Source: Lysobacterales bacterium
GTDB taxonomy: Bacteria; Pseudomonadota; Gammaproteobacteria; Xanthomonadales; SZUA-36
Direction: 5' to 3'
Assembly: GCA_013002505.1 (NCBI GenBank)
Contig: JABDJL010000041.1
Span: forward strand, 1 to 48,249
Length of the DNA: 48,249 bases
Position numbers and translations under genes: made by a program. This document shows, in pieces, positions 34,501-42,461 of this stretch (within the stretch, counting starts at the first letter, position 1; each line of letters starts with the position of its first letter). The notes beneath the pieces were generated by a model, which saw only the letters and a program-made list of their open reading frames with translations, searched no databases and was not told the DNA's origin.

Positions 34501-34807
34501 ATACGTCGCCCAGCGTGATGCTGTCGACCGTCACTTCCTTGACGCCGTTGACCGTCACCTTGTACGGGCCGCCTACTGGTAAACGAGCTGCCAAAAATGC
34601 ACCCGAATCGTTGGATGTGTAGCTACGGGATACCCCGGTGCGCAAATCCTCCACGACTACCTCAGCGCCTTGCACGACGTTGCCGGAAGCATCAAAAATA
34701 TTGCCCTTGATCGACGACGACGTCGATTGCGCCATGGCTGCCATGGGCGCCAGGGCGATTAGCAGGCAAGCAATGAATTTTACTGAAACCAATGTTGTTC
34801 TGTTCAT
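31559..34807 (-). CDS. Oar-like TonB-dependent outer-membrane receptor
   Basis: A 1082-residue outer-membrane protein. Signal peptide residues 1-26 (cut after MAAMA), then a carboxypeptidase-regulatory-like beta domain at ~32-110 (SSSIKGNIFDASGNVVQGAE). A TonB-box-like MEEVVVVGQ is followed by a plug domain and a long beta-barrel ending in EARFGIEFNF, with the C-terminal Phe expected of barrel proteins. This layout is that of Oar (Myxococcus) and related receptors, abundant in marine gammaproteobacteria and often linked to uptake or export of peptides or proteins. The substrate is unknown. It has its own AT-rich promoter region and a terminator, and lies downstream of an M56 peptidase-TonB fusion gene on the same strand. 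Confidence 0.92.
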   Translation of the reverse strand: MNRTTLVSVKFIACLLIALAPMAAMAQSTSSSIKGNIFDASGNVVQGAEVVVEDLRTGVSRSYTSNDSGAFLAARLPVGGPYKVTVNGVKEVTVDSITLGDVYNLTINLQTAAAMEEVVVVGQTAALIDTAAGPSATFSEFELDTAVSFDRDIVEVYTVDPRIYADIGDRGNSINCAGKHPRFNSVTLDGVGMNDRFGLNNNGYSTATGMPFPYDAIEQVAVELAPFDVTYGGFSACNINAVTKSGSNEWDGGVWFEWNNEQFRADSIEVSNANRNVGGEGFNNRKRGFNVGGPIIKDRLFIFAAYEEEERPTFNAMGYAGSGNGNERPWLSKADYDRVVGIAQNLYNYDPGGQPGNTSRENEKYMIRMDWNINDNHNAALIYNYTDGYQINASDNDSNEFEFANHFYEKSAEQTTYNLKLASQWTDSFSTEFFYSTNEMIDGQNTVGPKDFGDHQITVESPGGRNTIYLGADDSRQANNLNWESDFFKLTGQWLIGDHVVTAGFEREELSVFNIFVQHSNGGEWDYFDDSPNNPAFCAALSAQGRFDDAACAISGIDRFELGRPSRAYYGSAGGTNNPLDAAAQYTNNLNTFYIQDELYIADHDLSLVFGVRYDWFDSNDRPNFNAAATEAYGVRNDSNIDGLDILQPRFGFTWGWRDDVTVRGGIGLYSGGNPNVWLSNAWSNDGITNVQLQFRNFSGADSVFDGSIPLTGQGRPGYDVPQTLVDQVAATGPDSGSTRNTNLLDPNYEQPSEWKVALGATWDMPWGEWTMDVDYLYSKQQDPAFYRNISLREVGQTSTGAPIYRNCSGCGAENYMLTNSNREPDSHLFSLSFQKQFENGLDLQFGYAYNDAEDVSPMTSFTAETNFSSPAVIDLDDPVPGTTNYLVPQRLTMRASWGKEFFDGLETRFTLYGYAAEGQPQSWVMDSAGQEDDRPFGRHLLYVPSGPSDPNVVYGSAWGADDQAGFDAFIEREGLARGAYVERNSRHAGWSSRFNFRFTQELPGWGDTSGRIFVNIYNIGNLIKDSWGVINDAEFFPVQVINNTVNEQGQFVFTRFRDGSVEDVRESASAWEARFGIEFNF

Positions 34808-35119
34808 TTGTTACTCCGAATAAGAGAACCGGGTGGCATTATCAGGAACTGCATCAGGGCAGGATTTTCAGGTTTCGCAGACAGGGCCAATGCTGGTCAG
34901 TCAGATCCGCTGGAAATCTTCTGCCAAATTTGCCTTCTTTCCATACTCTTTAGTGCGCGCATTGTAACAATAAATTTATTACATTTTCTTAACAAATTGC
35001 AGGCCTGTGACATTCATTTCAGAATGTCGCTTCTAGCAATGCGATCTATGTCTTTGTAGTGCCGCGAAAATTACCAATTTGCACTAAATTAAAGTTGCGC
35101 AAAATTGCGACGAAATTCT
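34808..35119. other. AT-rich intergenic region, no gene
   Basis: The 312 bp between the receptor and the M56 peptidase gene are clearly more AT-rich than the surroundings. They hold the candidate receptor promoter (34967-34995) and short repeated TTGCG/AATTTTGC-like words at 35079-35113. No conserved coding sequence is seen; the open frame on the plus strand lacks coding character. No terminator hairpin for the M56 gene was recognised. Confidence 0.6.
34967..34995 (-). promoter_or_regulatory. Candidate sigma-70 promoter of the Oar-like receptor gene
   Basis: On the minus strand, TTGTTA (34990-34995) and TATTGT (34967-34972) are separated by exactly 17 bp in an AT-rich stretch. Each matches the consensus at four of six positions. 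The leader would be about 150 nt. Confidence 0.45.
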
Positions 35120-36859
35120 CTAGTCATAGCGCTTTAAGCCGCAAATTCGGCTGCCGGTGATGTCGCACCTACGCTCACGCCGCACCGGAACAGGGCCGTT
35201 ATCCTCCATGGAGAAATCGAAAACCTGGAAAACACGGGTGTCCTCTGAGTGGTCTTCATCAACATTGAAGGCCCATTTTTCAAGCGCGCGCACTGCAGAT
35301 TCCTCGAACATCTCGGGGGGCGAGGCATCCACCACACGGATATCGGTCGGTTCACCAGACTGGCTGATTGAAAACTCGAGCCGGACATGGCCTTCGAGCC
35401 GTTTGCGCCGGGCCTTGAATGGATAGACGGGTGCGACCACGCTGTTGGCCCTAACCTCGTAGGTATCCGGTTCCTGCGCACGTATGACTTGCTCGCCCGG
35501 ATTGGCGGGGTCGGCCATCAATGGCGCAGCGCTGGCCAACATTTCCTGGGCAAATTGGTCATGCGCGGGAGGCGCCACGGGAATTTCAATTTTTTCGAGC
35601 ACCGGATCGGGCACGACCTTTTTACTGGATTCCAGCGCCGCAAGGCGCTCCCGTTCCGCAGCCTGCTGGGCAGCACGATAGGCAGCCAGGCGCGCCTGGC
35701 TTTCCTGTCGCTGTAGCCGCAATGACTCGCGAAGCTTGCCAAGGCCGGTGAACTCGTTCAGCCCCTCGGACCAGGCAGCGCGGTCAAAGCCTTCCAGCGA
35801 TCCGGGTAAGAACATCGCAACCGGGTCTTCGACGCCTGCTTCGGCAGACTGGCGTCCGAGATCAATTCCGTGTCGTGCACTGAGCGAGACCGCGACCGCG
35901 ATACTGAGCATTAGTGCAAATTGTGCAAATCCACCGTGGTTACGGGGCAGTTCCCTTTGCACGATTCGGCGCACCCGGTGCACCAGGTCGCCGCCAGTGG
36001 CCGCCAGGGCCACCGCGTTCTCCGGCCCGCGAAGGCTTTCGATATTGGCCAGTGCACGAGCGTAAATGACAGGTTTGCGGCAGCAATTGACTACCAGGTC
36101 ATCGCAACAGTGCTCGCGTTCCTGGCGCACCTGCCGTGACATCCAGCGAATTGCCGGGTGATAGAAAAACAAGGTTTCAATGACGATTTGCAGCAGGTTG
36201 AACACGTAATCGTAGCGCCGCACGTGACCAAGCTCGTGGGCAATCACCATTTCAAGCTGATCCGCCGGCAAGCGGGATATGACCGATACCGGCATCAGGA
36301 TGACTGGCTTCAACCAGCCGATCACCGTCGGCACCTGCACCCGGGTCGATTGCAGGATTCTTACGGCGCGCCTGATTCCAAGTCGTAACTCGAGTGCTCT
36401 CAAGACCCGGACCAGGTTTTCACTGACCGGGTGGGTATGCGTTTGCACCAGGCGACGAGCACCCAGCCAGCCGAGAAACGCCCGCATTGACAACAGTGAT
36501 ACGCCAATTGCCCACAACACGACGACCAGAGGCAAGATGGGTTCGACACCGGCAGTGAGTAGCTGCGCAACAGAAGGGTTCAGAGCGAAGGCCGTGGTCG
36601 ATTCCCCGGCGCGGGCAAATGCCGACGCAGCCGATGAGCCACGCGGCGCGTAATACACCATGAATGTAGCGACAGGTAGAACAACGCACGCCAGGAATCC
36701 AAGCATGCCTGCCCAGTATCGCACCACCGCCCTGCGGCCGGATGCCAGCCAGCAAATCAGTCCGAACAGGCCCGCGATGCACAAGCCCTGCCAGAGGAAA
36801 TGGACGAGGGTCCATCCCAACGCGGTAACCAGTGATTCAAATTGGGGCCAATCGGGCAT
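35120..36859 (-). CDS. BlaR1/MecR1-type M56 metallopeptidase fused to TonB C-terminal domain
   Basis: A 579-residue membrane protein. Three hydrophobic helices lie at ~13-40, 47-69 and 105-128. The zinc protease motif is HELGH at 208-212 with the third ligand Glu ~249 in REHCCDD. A fourth helix at ~310-325 (FALMLSIAVAVSLSA) is followed by a Gln/Arg/Ala-rich linker. A TonB C-terminal domain occupies ~475-560 (VVAPVYPFKARRKRLEGHV, and AVRALEKWAFN). M56 proteins sense an envelope signal and trigger cleavage of a BlaI repressor, while TonB domains energise outer-membrane receptors. It lies 2 bp after a BlaI-type gene. No penicillin-binding sensor domain is present, so beta-lactam sensing is not supported. 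Confidence 0.88.
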   Translation of the reverse strand: MPDWPQFESLVTALGWTLVHFLWQGLCIAGLFGLICWLASGRRAVVRYWAGMLGFLACVVLPVATFMVYYAPRGSSAASAFARAGESTTAFALNPSVAQLLTAGVEPILPLVVVLWAIGVSLLSMRAFLGWLGARRLVQTHTHPVSENLVRVLRALELRLGIRRAVRILQSTRVQVPTVIGWLKPVILMPVSVISRLPADQLEMVIAHELGHVRRYDYVFNLLQIVIETLFFYHPAIRWMSRQVRQEREHCCDDLVVNCCRKPVIYARALANIESLRGPENAVALAATGGDLVHRVRRIVQRELPRNHGGFAQFALMLSIAVAVSLSARHGIDLGRQSAEAGVEDPVAMFLPGSLEGFDRAAWSEGLNEFTGLGKLRESLRLQRQESQARLAAYRAAQQAAERERLAALESSKKVVPDPVLEKIEIPVAPPAHDQFAQEMLASAAPLMADPANPGEQVIRAQEPDTYEVRANSVVAPVYPFKARRKRLEGHVRLEFSISQSGEPTDIRVVDASPPEMFEESAVRALEKWAFNVDEDHSEDTRVFQVFDFSMEDNGPVPVRRERRCDITGSRICGLKRYD

Positions 36860-36861
36860 GA

Positions 36862-37254
36862 TCAGTTCTCCTCGATCTCCGACAGCAGTGCCTGGATCTT
36901 GTCCAGCTGGGCCTGGTCAGCCTTGGGCGAGTTACCCAGTGCCTGGAGTACCAGTTGCGACGTCGATCCGTCAAACAGCCGATTGGTCAGGTCGGACAGG
37001 AAACTCGTCTGTGTTTCCGATTTACTCACGACGGCCCGGTAGACATGGGCCCTGTTGGAGTCGTCTCGCTCAACCAGTCCTTTTTGATGCATAACTTGCA
37101 GCATCTTCAGTGCTGTCGTATATCCGCTGTGCTCTTGTTCGTTCAACGCTTCGTGCACTTCCCTGACCGTGCAGTCACCGCGATCCCACAATATACCCAG
37201 GATGTTCAACTCGGTTCTTGTTGGCCTGGGCAGGTTTCCACTCTTACTTGCCAT
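36862..37254 (-). CDS. BlaI/MecI/CopY-family transcriptional repressor
   Basis: A 130-residue winged-helix repressor. The DNA-binding part is PTRTELNILGILWDRGDCTVREV, given as PTRTELNILGILW and DRGDCTVREV, followed by GYTTALKMLQVMHQKGLVERD (GYTTALKML, QVMHQKGLVERD). This is the BlaI signature. The C-terminal helices should dimerise and contain the cleavage region. It is 2 bp before the M56 peptidase gene and is expected to repress the pair until proteolysed. I found no convincing TACA/TGTA-type operator upstream. Confidence 0.93.
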   Translation of the reverse strand: MASKSGNLPRPTRTELNILGILWDRGDCTVREVHEALNEQEHSGYTTALKMLQVMHQKGLVERDDSNRAHVYRAVVSKSETQTSFLSDLTNRLFDGSTSQLVLQALGNSPKADQAQLDKIQALLSEIEEN

Positions 37255-37456
37255 GATATTGCTCCCTCTGTCTCAATACCGGGCCTCGCGACTGTCCGCC
37301 ACGCATACCCGGTCTGCAAGTACCAAAAGTAACGCTTTTCTCACGAAATTTATCGTACCCCACTGTCCGTAGGCGGGCAAGTTCGCATTGCCCGGCCTGT
37401 GCGGTGATTCCATGGAGCGGCAAGCAGCAAAGCTCGCATTCAACAGGGGCTTTCTA

Positions 37457-37462
37457 TAGAAT
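37457..37462 (+). promoter_or_regulatory. Candidate -10 box of the tRNA-Pro gene
   Basis: TAGAAT lies 13 bp before the tRNA 5' end and is followed by ATGCGCCC, a GC-rich discriminator of the kind seen at stringently controlled stable-RNA promoters. No clear -35 box is visible. Confidence 0.35.
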
Positions 37463-37475
37463 ATGCGCCCTTCAA

Positions 37476-37552
37476 CGGGGTGTAGCTCAGCCTGGTAGAG
37501 CGCTGCCTTCGGGAGGCAGAGGTCGGAGGTTCAAGTCCTCTCACCCCGACCA
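37476..37552 (+). tRNA. tRNA-Pro (anticodon CGG)
   Basis: A 77-nt cloverleaf. The acceptor arms CGGGGTG and CACCCCG pair fully, the D arm contains GCTCAGCCTGGTAGAGC, and the anticodon loop TTCGGGA is closed by CTGCC/GGCAG, giving anticodon CGG. The T arm is GGAGG-TTCAAGT-CCTCT and CCA is encoded. It reads CCG codons. A terminator follows 15 bp later. Confidence 0.97.
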
Positions 37553-37566
37553 AATAGAAAAAATTT

Positions 37567-37600
37567 GGCCGCTCTCACTTTTTGTGAGCGGCCATTTTTC
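37567..37600 (+). terminator. Terminator of tRNA-Pro
   Basis: GGCCGCTC(TC)AC and GTGAGCGGCC form a 10-bp stem with a two-base bulge and a short T loop. It is followed by ATTTTTCGTTTT. It stands just after the tRNA and reads on the plus strand. Confidence 0.8.
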
Positions 37601-37604
37601 GTTT

Positions 37605-37736
37605 TGGTCGGGGAGTTGGAACCGAATCAGAGGTTCACAAATTCGCCGGGAGCGAATTTGAACGTCGAGCGCAGCGAAGACGGCCCCCCTGGGGGTGGAG
37701 TACAGGGACGTACGTCATAACTCCTCTCACCCCGAC
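37605..37736. repeat. tRNA-Pro 3'-end remnant split by a palindromic intergenic element
   Basis: TCCTCTCACCCCGAC at 37722-37736 repeats the last part of the tRNA-Pro gene (37536-37550) exactly over 15 bp. The preceding part of the T arm, GAGGTTCA, occurs at 37630-37637. Between them lie about 84 bp containing the perfect hairpin AAATTCGC-CGGGA-GCGAATTT and GTACAGGGACGTACGTC. It looks like a partial tRNA copy interrupted by a mobile-type palindromic element. The outer ends, GTCGGGG and CCCCGAC, are also inverted repeats, so a larger hairpin is another reading. Confidence 0.55.
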
Positions 37737-37739
37737 GCC

Positions 37740-38339
37740 CTAAACGATTCTCTCCACGTGTCCCCGGTGCACCAGGCTGTGCACGATGGCGCCCACCACC
37801 AGTGCTTCGACCACCAATACCGCCTGGCGACCGCCGAGCGGCAATAGTGACTCGGACAACAAGTATCCCACCACGGTCAGTGCGGAAACCAGCAACAGCA
37901 GGATAAACGCGATTTTGCGTCCGAAGATCGGCTGCACGATCATCCACAGAACCAGGCCCGTGCCGAGGCGGTGCAGGACGATTGCCAGGGCTAACTTGCC
38001 GGAATTTCCAGCGCTGCTGGCAGCAAGGCCGGCGCCATCCAGGGCCGCGTGCAGTGCCAGGCCAGCCAATGCCAAGACCAGCGATGCGAGGTGGAACGTG
38101 TGGGCAGATTTTTTCAGCGATGTTTCGAGCAAACCCGGAAACAGGTAACCGCTGGCCATCAACAGCAGCGCGGTCCAGCCCAGGCCCGACAGCGTTTCGG
38201 GGACCAGCATAAACACTACGACCACGACGAGCACCGCAACAATCACGCGGTCAAAGGCCTTGGCGACCAGCCCGCCAGTTTGCAGCCACTGGTACAGCAG
38301 GGGCCCGGCAAACAGCGTCAGGATGGAGAGAATGAGCAA
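37740..38339 (-). CDS. ZIP-like multi-pass membrane protein
   Basis: A 199-residue protein with about seven hydrophobic helices. Two features recall ZIP metal transporters: LHAALDGAGLA in a mid helix (ZIP has HNxxDG) and LALAIVLHRLGTGLVLW in the next (ZIP has HEIPEG). Metal ligands are only partly kept, since the second motif has HRLG. It may thus be a diverged ZIP relative rather than a working transporter. There is no ATG; the TTG at 38339 has AAGGA seven bases upstream and is the likely start. It is divergent from the DUF1232-like gene. Confidence 0.65.
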   Translation of the reverse strand: MLILSILTLFAGPLLYQWLQTGGLVAKAFDRVIVAVLVVVVVFMLVPETLSGLGWTALLLMASGYLFPGLLETSLKKSAHTFHLASLVLALAGLALHAALDGAGLAASSAGNSGKLALAIVLHRLGTGLVLWMIVQPIFGRKIAFILLLLVSALTVVGYLLSESLLPLGGRQAVLVVEALVVGAIVHSLVHRGHVERIV

Positions 38340-38488
38340 AATGTCGTCCTTTTAAAAACAATCAGCCAAGGGCAGCGCAATCATACCCAGTTGTTGCCTT
38401 GTTGGCGCGCCGGACCTTCACGTCTTCTCAATTGCAGCCAGCACCGCGAGCACTTGTTAGAATGGGGCGAGGCGGGAATGAGTGCAGC

Positions 38489-39118
38489 ATGGAAACTTCG
38501 CGAATCGAAGCATTGATTACTGAGCATTGCGATGATGAGCAGGCCGAAGGGGATCTGCTGGAGTTGTTATCCGTCGTAGCGGATCGTAATGGCGCCGACC
38601 CCGGCGAGAAAGAACTGAAAAAAGGGGCCCGGTTCGTGCTCGGTTATATCAAGCAGGTGCCCTACATGCTGAAGGTTGCCACGACGGCGGCAGACAACGT
38701 CGGGCTGAATGCAGAGATGGAACACATCCTGGAGATGGTCCGCTCCTACTGGGCGCAGGATCTCGACGTGATTCCGGACCACCTGGGCGTGATTGGCTTA
38801 CTGGATGACGCCTATTGTTCGCTGACAAGCCTGCAAGCCGTATCAGACCACTACCAGCTGCAAACAGGCAAATACCTGTTTCCGGATGACTTGACGGCAG
38901 CCAACCGCATGATGCGCCAAATTATCGGTGAGCCTTACATCACGGATCTTGACCGTTTCGTCACCAATGCAATCCGCGAGGCGGGTGTCATGCAGGCCAT
39001 GAAAGCCCTCGCTTCACCTGATAAGCAGCAGCATTTCGCCAGCCAGGCCAATATCTGGAATCATGGACCGGTCGGTGAAGTGGCCAGGGATCACCTTGCC
39101 GAACTAGGCCTCAACTGA
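38489..39118 (+). CDS. DUF1232/YkvA-like protein
   Basis: A 209-residue soluble-looking protein. The central part ARFVLGYIKQVPYMLKVA followed by VIPDHLGVIGLLDDAYCSL matches the DUF1232 (YkvA) pattern, in which a short helix carrying IPD...IGxLDD is conserved. The C-terminal third is helical with no clear motif. Function of the family is not known. The frame is open to 38399, but METSRIEAL at 38489 is the sensible start. It converges with pepQ, 8 bp between stops. Confidence 0.7.
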   Translation: METSRIEALITEHCDDEQAEGDLLELLSVVADRNGADPGEKELKKGARFVLGYIKQVPYMLKVATTAADNVGLNAEMEHILEMVRSYWAQDLDVIPDHLGVIGLLDDAYCSLTSLQAVSDHYQLQTGKYLFPDDLTAANRMMRQIIGEPYITDLDRFVTNAIREAGVMQAMKALASPDKQQHFASQANIWNHGPVGEVARDHLAELGLN

Positions 39119-39126
39119 AGGTTTAC

Positions 39127-40452
39127 TCAGATTTCTGCAAAGGCCCTGCGGCTCAGATTGACCGGGGCACCATCGGTCACCAGCACGTCGTCTTCAATCC
39201 TGATACCCCCAAACGGGGCCAGCGATTCGACCTTGTCCCAGTTGATCGCACCGGTGTCTGAGTCGCGACGCCATTTTTCGAGCAGGCTGGGAATGAAGTA
39301 AAGCCCCGGCTCGACAGTCAACACATTGCCCGCTTCCAGGACGCGTGTCAGCCTCAGGAATGGATGGCCTTCTGGCCTGGGTATCGGGGTGCCATCGGCA
39401 TCGGCGAACAGCCCTGCAACATCATGCGTCTGAATCCCCAGAAAGTGACCCAGGCCATGCGGAAAGAACACGCTGCTCAGGCCTTGTTGGACTGCTGATT
39501 CGGCGCTTGTGTTGATAATCCCGAAGTTTTCGAGGATGGACGCAATGCGGTGATGCGCCTGGATGTGCAAATCCCGGTAGTCGCGGCCGGCGCGCATATC
39601 ATCACACAAGCCCAACTGCATTTCGTCCATGGCCGCAATCATGTCGGTGAATTCACCATCTGCGCAGGCATAGGTCCGCGTGATGTCCGAACAGTAGCCC
39701 TGGTGGGTCGCGCCCGCATCGATCAGGAAAGAGCGGCTGGACCGTGGCGCGGCCAGGTCATGGTCCTGGTAATGCAACACGGCGCCGTGATCGTTCAGCG
39801 CAACAATGTTGCCGTAAGGCAGCTGGTGGTCCACCAGCCCGCAGGCCTGCAGGTATCTCATGTGAATCTCATACTCACTGCAGCCCTGCCGGAATGCCGC
39901 CTCTGCAGCCAGGTGCGCGGCCGCAGCTGTTCGGGCTGAAGCCGCGATACAGGCGATTTCATATTCAGTCTTGGCGCTTCGCGCAAGGTGAATACGATTC
40001 ACGAGCCGTTCAGGGTTACGCACCTCCCCTTCGACGCCTGCAAGGCAAGGCGCATCGCCGATATAGGCGGTTCTGACCGACATGTGGATGTTCTGCCAGG
40101 CAAGGGGGTCCTGCACGGTAATGACTTCGAAATGATCGGCCCACCAAGCTTCCGGATCTGCGGGCGGCAGGTACCAGTAGTCGTCAGGTTGGTAATACAC
40201 CAGTTTGGGCTTTTGGCCCGCCTGCACGAACAACACCGAGTCATGGTGGTGCGTCAACGGTAGCCAGTGCACAAAATGCGGGTTGGGGCGGAACGGGTAG
40301 TGATAATCGTCGAGAAAACTGATGATCTGGCTGCCGGCGTGAATCACTGCAGCTTCGAAGCCCTCGGCCGCCAATGCGGATTCCCAGCTGTCCTGGCAGT
40401 ACGCAACGTGTTCGGCGTAATGGTCGGTGGTGGTCTGTTGTTCAATGGTCAT
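39127..40452 (-). CDS. pepQ: Xaa-Pro dipeptidase
   Basis: A 441-residue cytoplasmic metallopeptidase that splits dipeptides ending in proline. The N-terminal half has FLDDYHYPFRPNPHFVHWLP, as in E. coli PepQ. The two-metal site of the pita-bread fold is visible: Asp in LIDAGATHQGY and CSDITRTYA, His in HGLGHFLGIQTHD, Glu in LTVEPGLYF, and the last Glu in GGIRIEDDVLV. The ATG at 40452 is chosen over an in-frame TTG two codons upstream. Length equals E. coli PepQ (443). Confidence 0.94.
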   Translation of the reverse strand: MTIEQQTTTDHYAEHVAYCQDSWESALAAEGFEAAVIHAGSQIISFLDDYHYPFRPNPHFVHWLPLTHHHDSVLFVQAGQKPKLVYYQPDDYWYLPPADPEAWWADHFEVITVQDPLAWQNIHMSVRTAYIGDAPCLAGVEGEVRNPERLVNRIHLARSAKTEYEIACIAASARTAAAAHLAAEAAFRQGCSEYEIHMRYLQACGLVDHQLPYGNIVALNDHGAVLHYQDHDLAAPRSSRSFLIDAGATHQGYCSDITRTYACADGEFTDMIAAMDEMQLGLCDDMRAGRDYRDLHIQAHHRIASILENFGIINTSAESAVQQGLSSVFFPHGLGHFLGIQTHDVAGLFADADGTPIPRPEGHPFLRLTRVLEAGNVLTVEPGLYFIPSLLEKWRRDSDTGAINWDKVESLAPFGGIRIEDDVLVTDGAPVNLSRRAFAEI

Positions 40453-40612
40453 GGACAATACCCTGTTTGGCAGACGCGCAAGCGATACTGGAAATCATCT
40501 CCAGGCGCACACATATTTGGCGTTCCGCGTGTGCATATTATTGATAACATGCAAGCACGTGCGCTGTGAAAGCACAGCACTTTAGACCCTGAACAGAGCC
40601 TTGGCAAACAAC

Positions 40613-41995
40613 ATGAGCATTCGCCTGTACAACACCTTGACCCGCGACAAGGAAGACTTCAGCCCGCTCAACCCGGAACGGGTGACGATGTATGCCTGTG
40701 GTCCCACCGTCTACAACTATGCACACATCGGTAACGCCAGGCCAGCCGTAATATTTGACCTGCTTTATCGTGTACTGGAAAAAAGTTACCCGGGCACCGT
40801 GTATGCGCGAAACATTACGGATGTAGATGACAAGATCAACACCGCGGCGGCGGAACAGGGCGTGCCCATAGACGTGGTTTCGCAGCGTTACACCCAGGCC
40901 TACCACGAAGACATGGCAGCCCTGGGCGTCGGTAAACCTACCGTGGAGCCGCGGGCTACCGACCATATCGGCGAGATCATCAGCATGATCGAGCGCCTGA
41001 TCGAGGCGGGCCACGCCTACGAGGCCGAACAGCACGTGCTGTTCAATATCACTTCCTACGATGAGTACGGTCGCCTGTCACGCCGCGATTTCGAAGACAT
41101 GGTGGCCGGCGCACGCATCGAGGTTGCGCCATACAAGAAACACCCGGGCGACTTCGTGCTGTGGAAACCGTCCACAGACCCCCTGCCCGGCTGGGATAGC
41201 CCCTGGGGCTGGGGCCGGCCGGGCTGGCACATCGAATGTTCGGTCATGGCGGAGAAACATCTCGGCAACACCATTGATATTCATGCCGGCGGCCAGGACC
41301 TTGTCTTCCCGCACCATGAAAATGAAATTGCGCAAAGCGTCTGCGCCCACGAAGGCGCACCGTTTGCGCGCTACTGGCTGCACAATGGTTTTGTCACGGT
41401 CAGCAAGCGTAAGATGTCCAAATCACTGGGCAATACACTGGTTGTTCACGACCTGTTGAAAATGCATCCCGGGGAAGCGCTGCGCTACCAGTTGCTCAGC
41501 GCCCATTACCGGCAACCCCTGGACTGGTCAGACGAGGCACTGGAACAATCACGGCGCACCCTTGACCGAATGTATTCTGTATTGCGCGATGCGGCCGAAA
41601 AAGCCGGGCCATTGAGCGCTGCCGATGAGCCCGGAAAGGCTTTCCTGGACGCGTTGCACGATGACATCAACACGCCCGATGCACTGGCCGAACTGAATCG
41701 TATCTCGCGCCTGCTGGCGCGCAGCGAAGATGTCAGCGAAATCCGTCAACTTGCCTCCGAGCTGCTGGCGGACGGCGCCTTGATCGGGCTGCTTCAAAAG
41801 GATCCTGCAGCCTGGTTCGAGCAGGGCAGCAGCGACGTGGACGATGCAGAGATAGACCGGCTGATCGCCGAACGCCAGGCCGCCAGGGATCAACGAGACT
41901 TTACGCGTTCGGATGAGATCAGGGATCAGCTTGCAGCCATGGGGATCGTACTGGAAGACGTGGCGGGTGGTACACGCTGGCGCAAGGACCGTTGA
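40613..41995 (+). CDS. cysS: Cysteinyl-tRNA synthetase
   Basis: A 460-residue class I synthetase, the same length as E. coli CysS (461). The HIGH-type motif is HIGN at 38-41 (YAHIGNARP), Cys ~29 in YACGPTVYN is a zinc ligand, and the KMSKS loop is present ([12 protein letters not shown]). The [15 protein letters not shown] segment supplies zinc and tRNA-binding residues. The ATG at 40613 is preferred over a TTG four codons up. sufE follows after 3 bp. Confidence 0.97.
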   Translation: MSIRLYNTLTRDKEDFSPLNPERVTMYACGPTVYNYAHIGNARPAVIFDLLYRVLEKSYPGTVYARNITDVDDKINTAAAEQGVPIDVVSQRYTQAYHEDMAALGVGKPTVEPRATDHIGEIISMIERLIEAGHAYEAEQHVLFNITSYDEYGRLSRRDFEDMVAGARIEVAPYKKHPGDFVLWKPSTDPLPGWDSPWGWGRPGWHIECSVMAEKHLGNTIDIHAGGQDLVFPHHENEIAQSVCAHEGAPFARYWLHNGFVTVSKRKMSKSLGNTLVVHDLLKMHPGEALRYQLLSAHYRQPLDWSDEALEQSRRTLDRMYSVLRDAAEKAGPLSAADEPGKAFLDALHDDINTPDALAELNRISRLLARSEDVSEIRQLASELLADGALIGLLQKDPAAWFEQGSSDVDDAEIDRLIAERQAARDQRDFTRSDEIRDQLAAMGIVLEDVAGGTRWRKDR

Positions 41996-41998
41996 GTG

Positions 41999-42415
41999 AT
42001 GAGTGAAATTGACACGCGTCAGCGCGAAGTTGTTTCGGAATTCAGCCTGTTCCCGGACTGGCTGGATCGCTACCAGTACCTGATTGACCTGGGGCGTAAA
42101 CTGCCGCCGCTTGATGCCGGCGAACTCAACGACGGCAACTTGCTAGACGGCTGCCAGTCACGCGTTTGGCTGGTCACCGAGGGCAACCGTGAGCGCCTCG
42201 ATATTCGCGCCAACAGCGATGCAGCAATCGTGTCCGGATTGATTGCGCTGCTGATCAGGGTGTATTCCGGTGCCGCTCCCGGCGAGATCCTCGACAGTAA
42301 ACCGAAGTTTATTGAAGACCTGGGCCTCGCCCAGCACCTTTCGCCGACGCGGGCCAATGGATTGCATGCCATGTTGACGGCCATCAATCATGCGGCCCGG
42401 GAAGCCCTGGCCTGA
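41999..42415 (+). CDS. sufE: SufE-like sulfur acceptor protein
   Basis: A 138-residue sulfur acceptor. The active-site Cys ~52 lies in LLDGCQSRVWL, which matches the SufE/CsdE loop. SufE takes persulfide sulfur from the cysteine desulfurase SufS and passes it to the SufBCD scaffold for iron-sulfur clusters. It follows cysS by 3 bp (a GTG at 41996 directly before the ATG is an alternative start), so the two may be coexpressed; both concern cysteine. No suf operon is visible here. Confidence 0.93.
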   Translation: MSEIDTRQREVVSEFSLFPDWLDRYQYLIDLGRKLPPLDAGELNDGNLLDGCQSRVWLVTEGNRERLDIRANSDAAIVSGLIALLIRVYSGAAPGEILDSKPKFIEDLGLAQHLSPTRANGLHAMLTAINHAAREALA

Positions 42416-42461
42416 CGGAACAACACGCTGTCCGGGGCGCGATCGACCCCATCCGGATTGC

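Noticed and set aside
35120-37254. Beta-lactam resistance sensor pair (BlaR1/BlaI)
   Set aside because: The M56 protein has a TonB domain in place of the penicillin-binding sensor and no beta-lactamase gene is adjacent.
37404-37661. An 85-codon open frame over tRNA-Pro
   Set aside because: It simply translates through the tRNA (GVAQPGRALPSGG is a well-known artefact of tRNA-Pro genes) and its terminator.
37536-37736. attL/attR sites of an integrated element at tRNA-Pro
   Set aside because: The two 15-bp copies are under 190 bp apart with no integrase or cargo, so an integrated island is not supported; treated as a remnant plus repeat.
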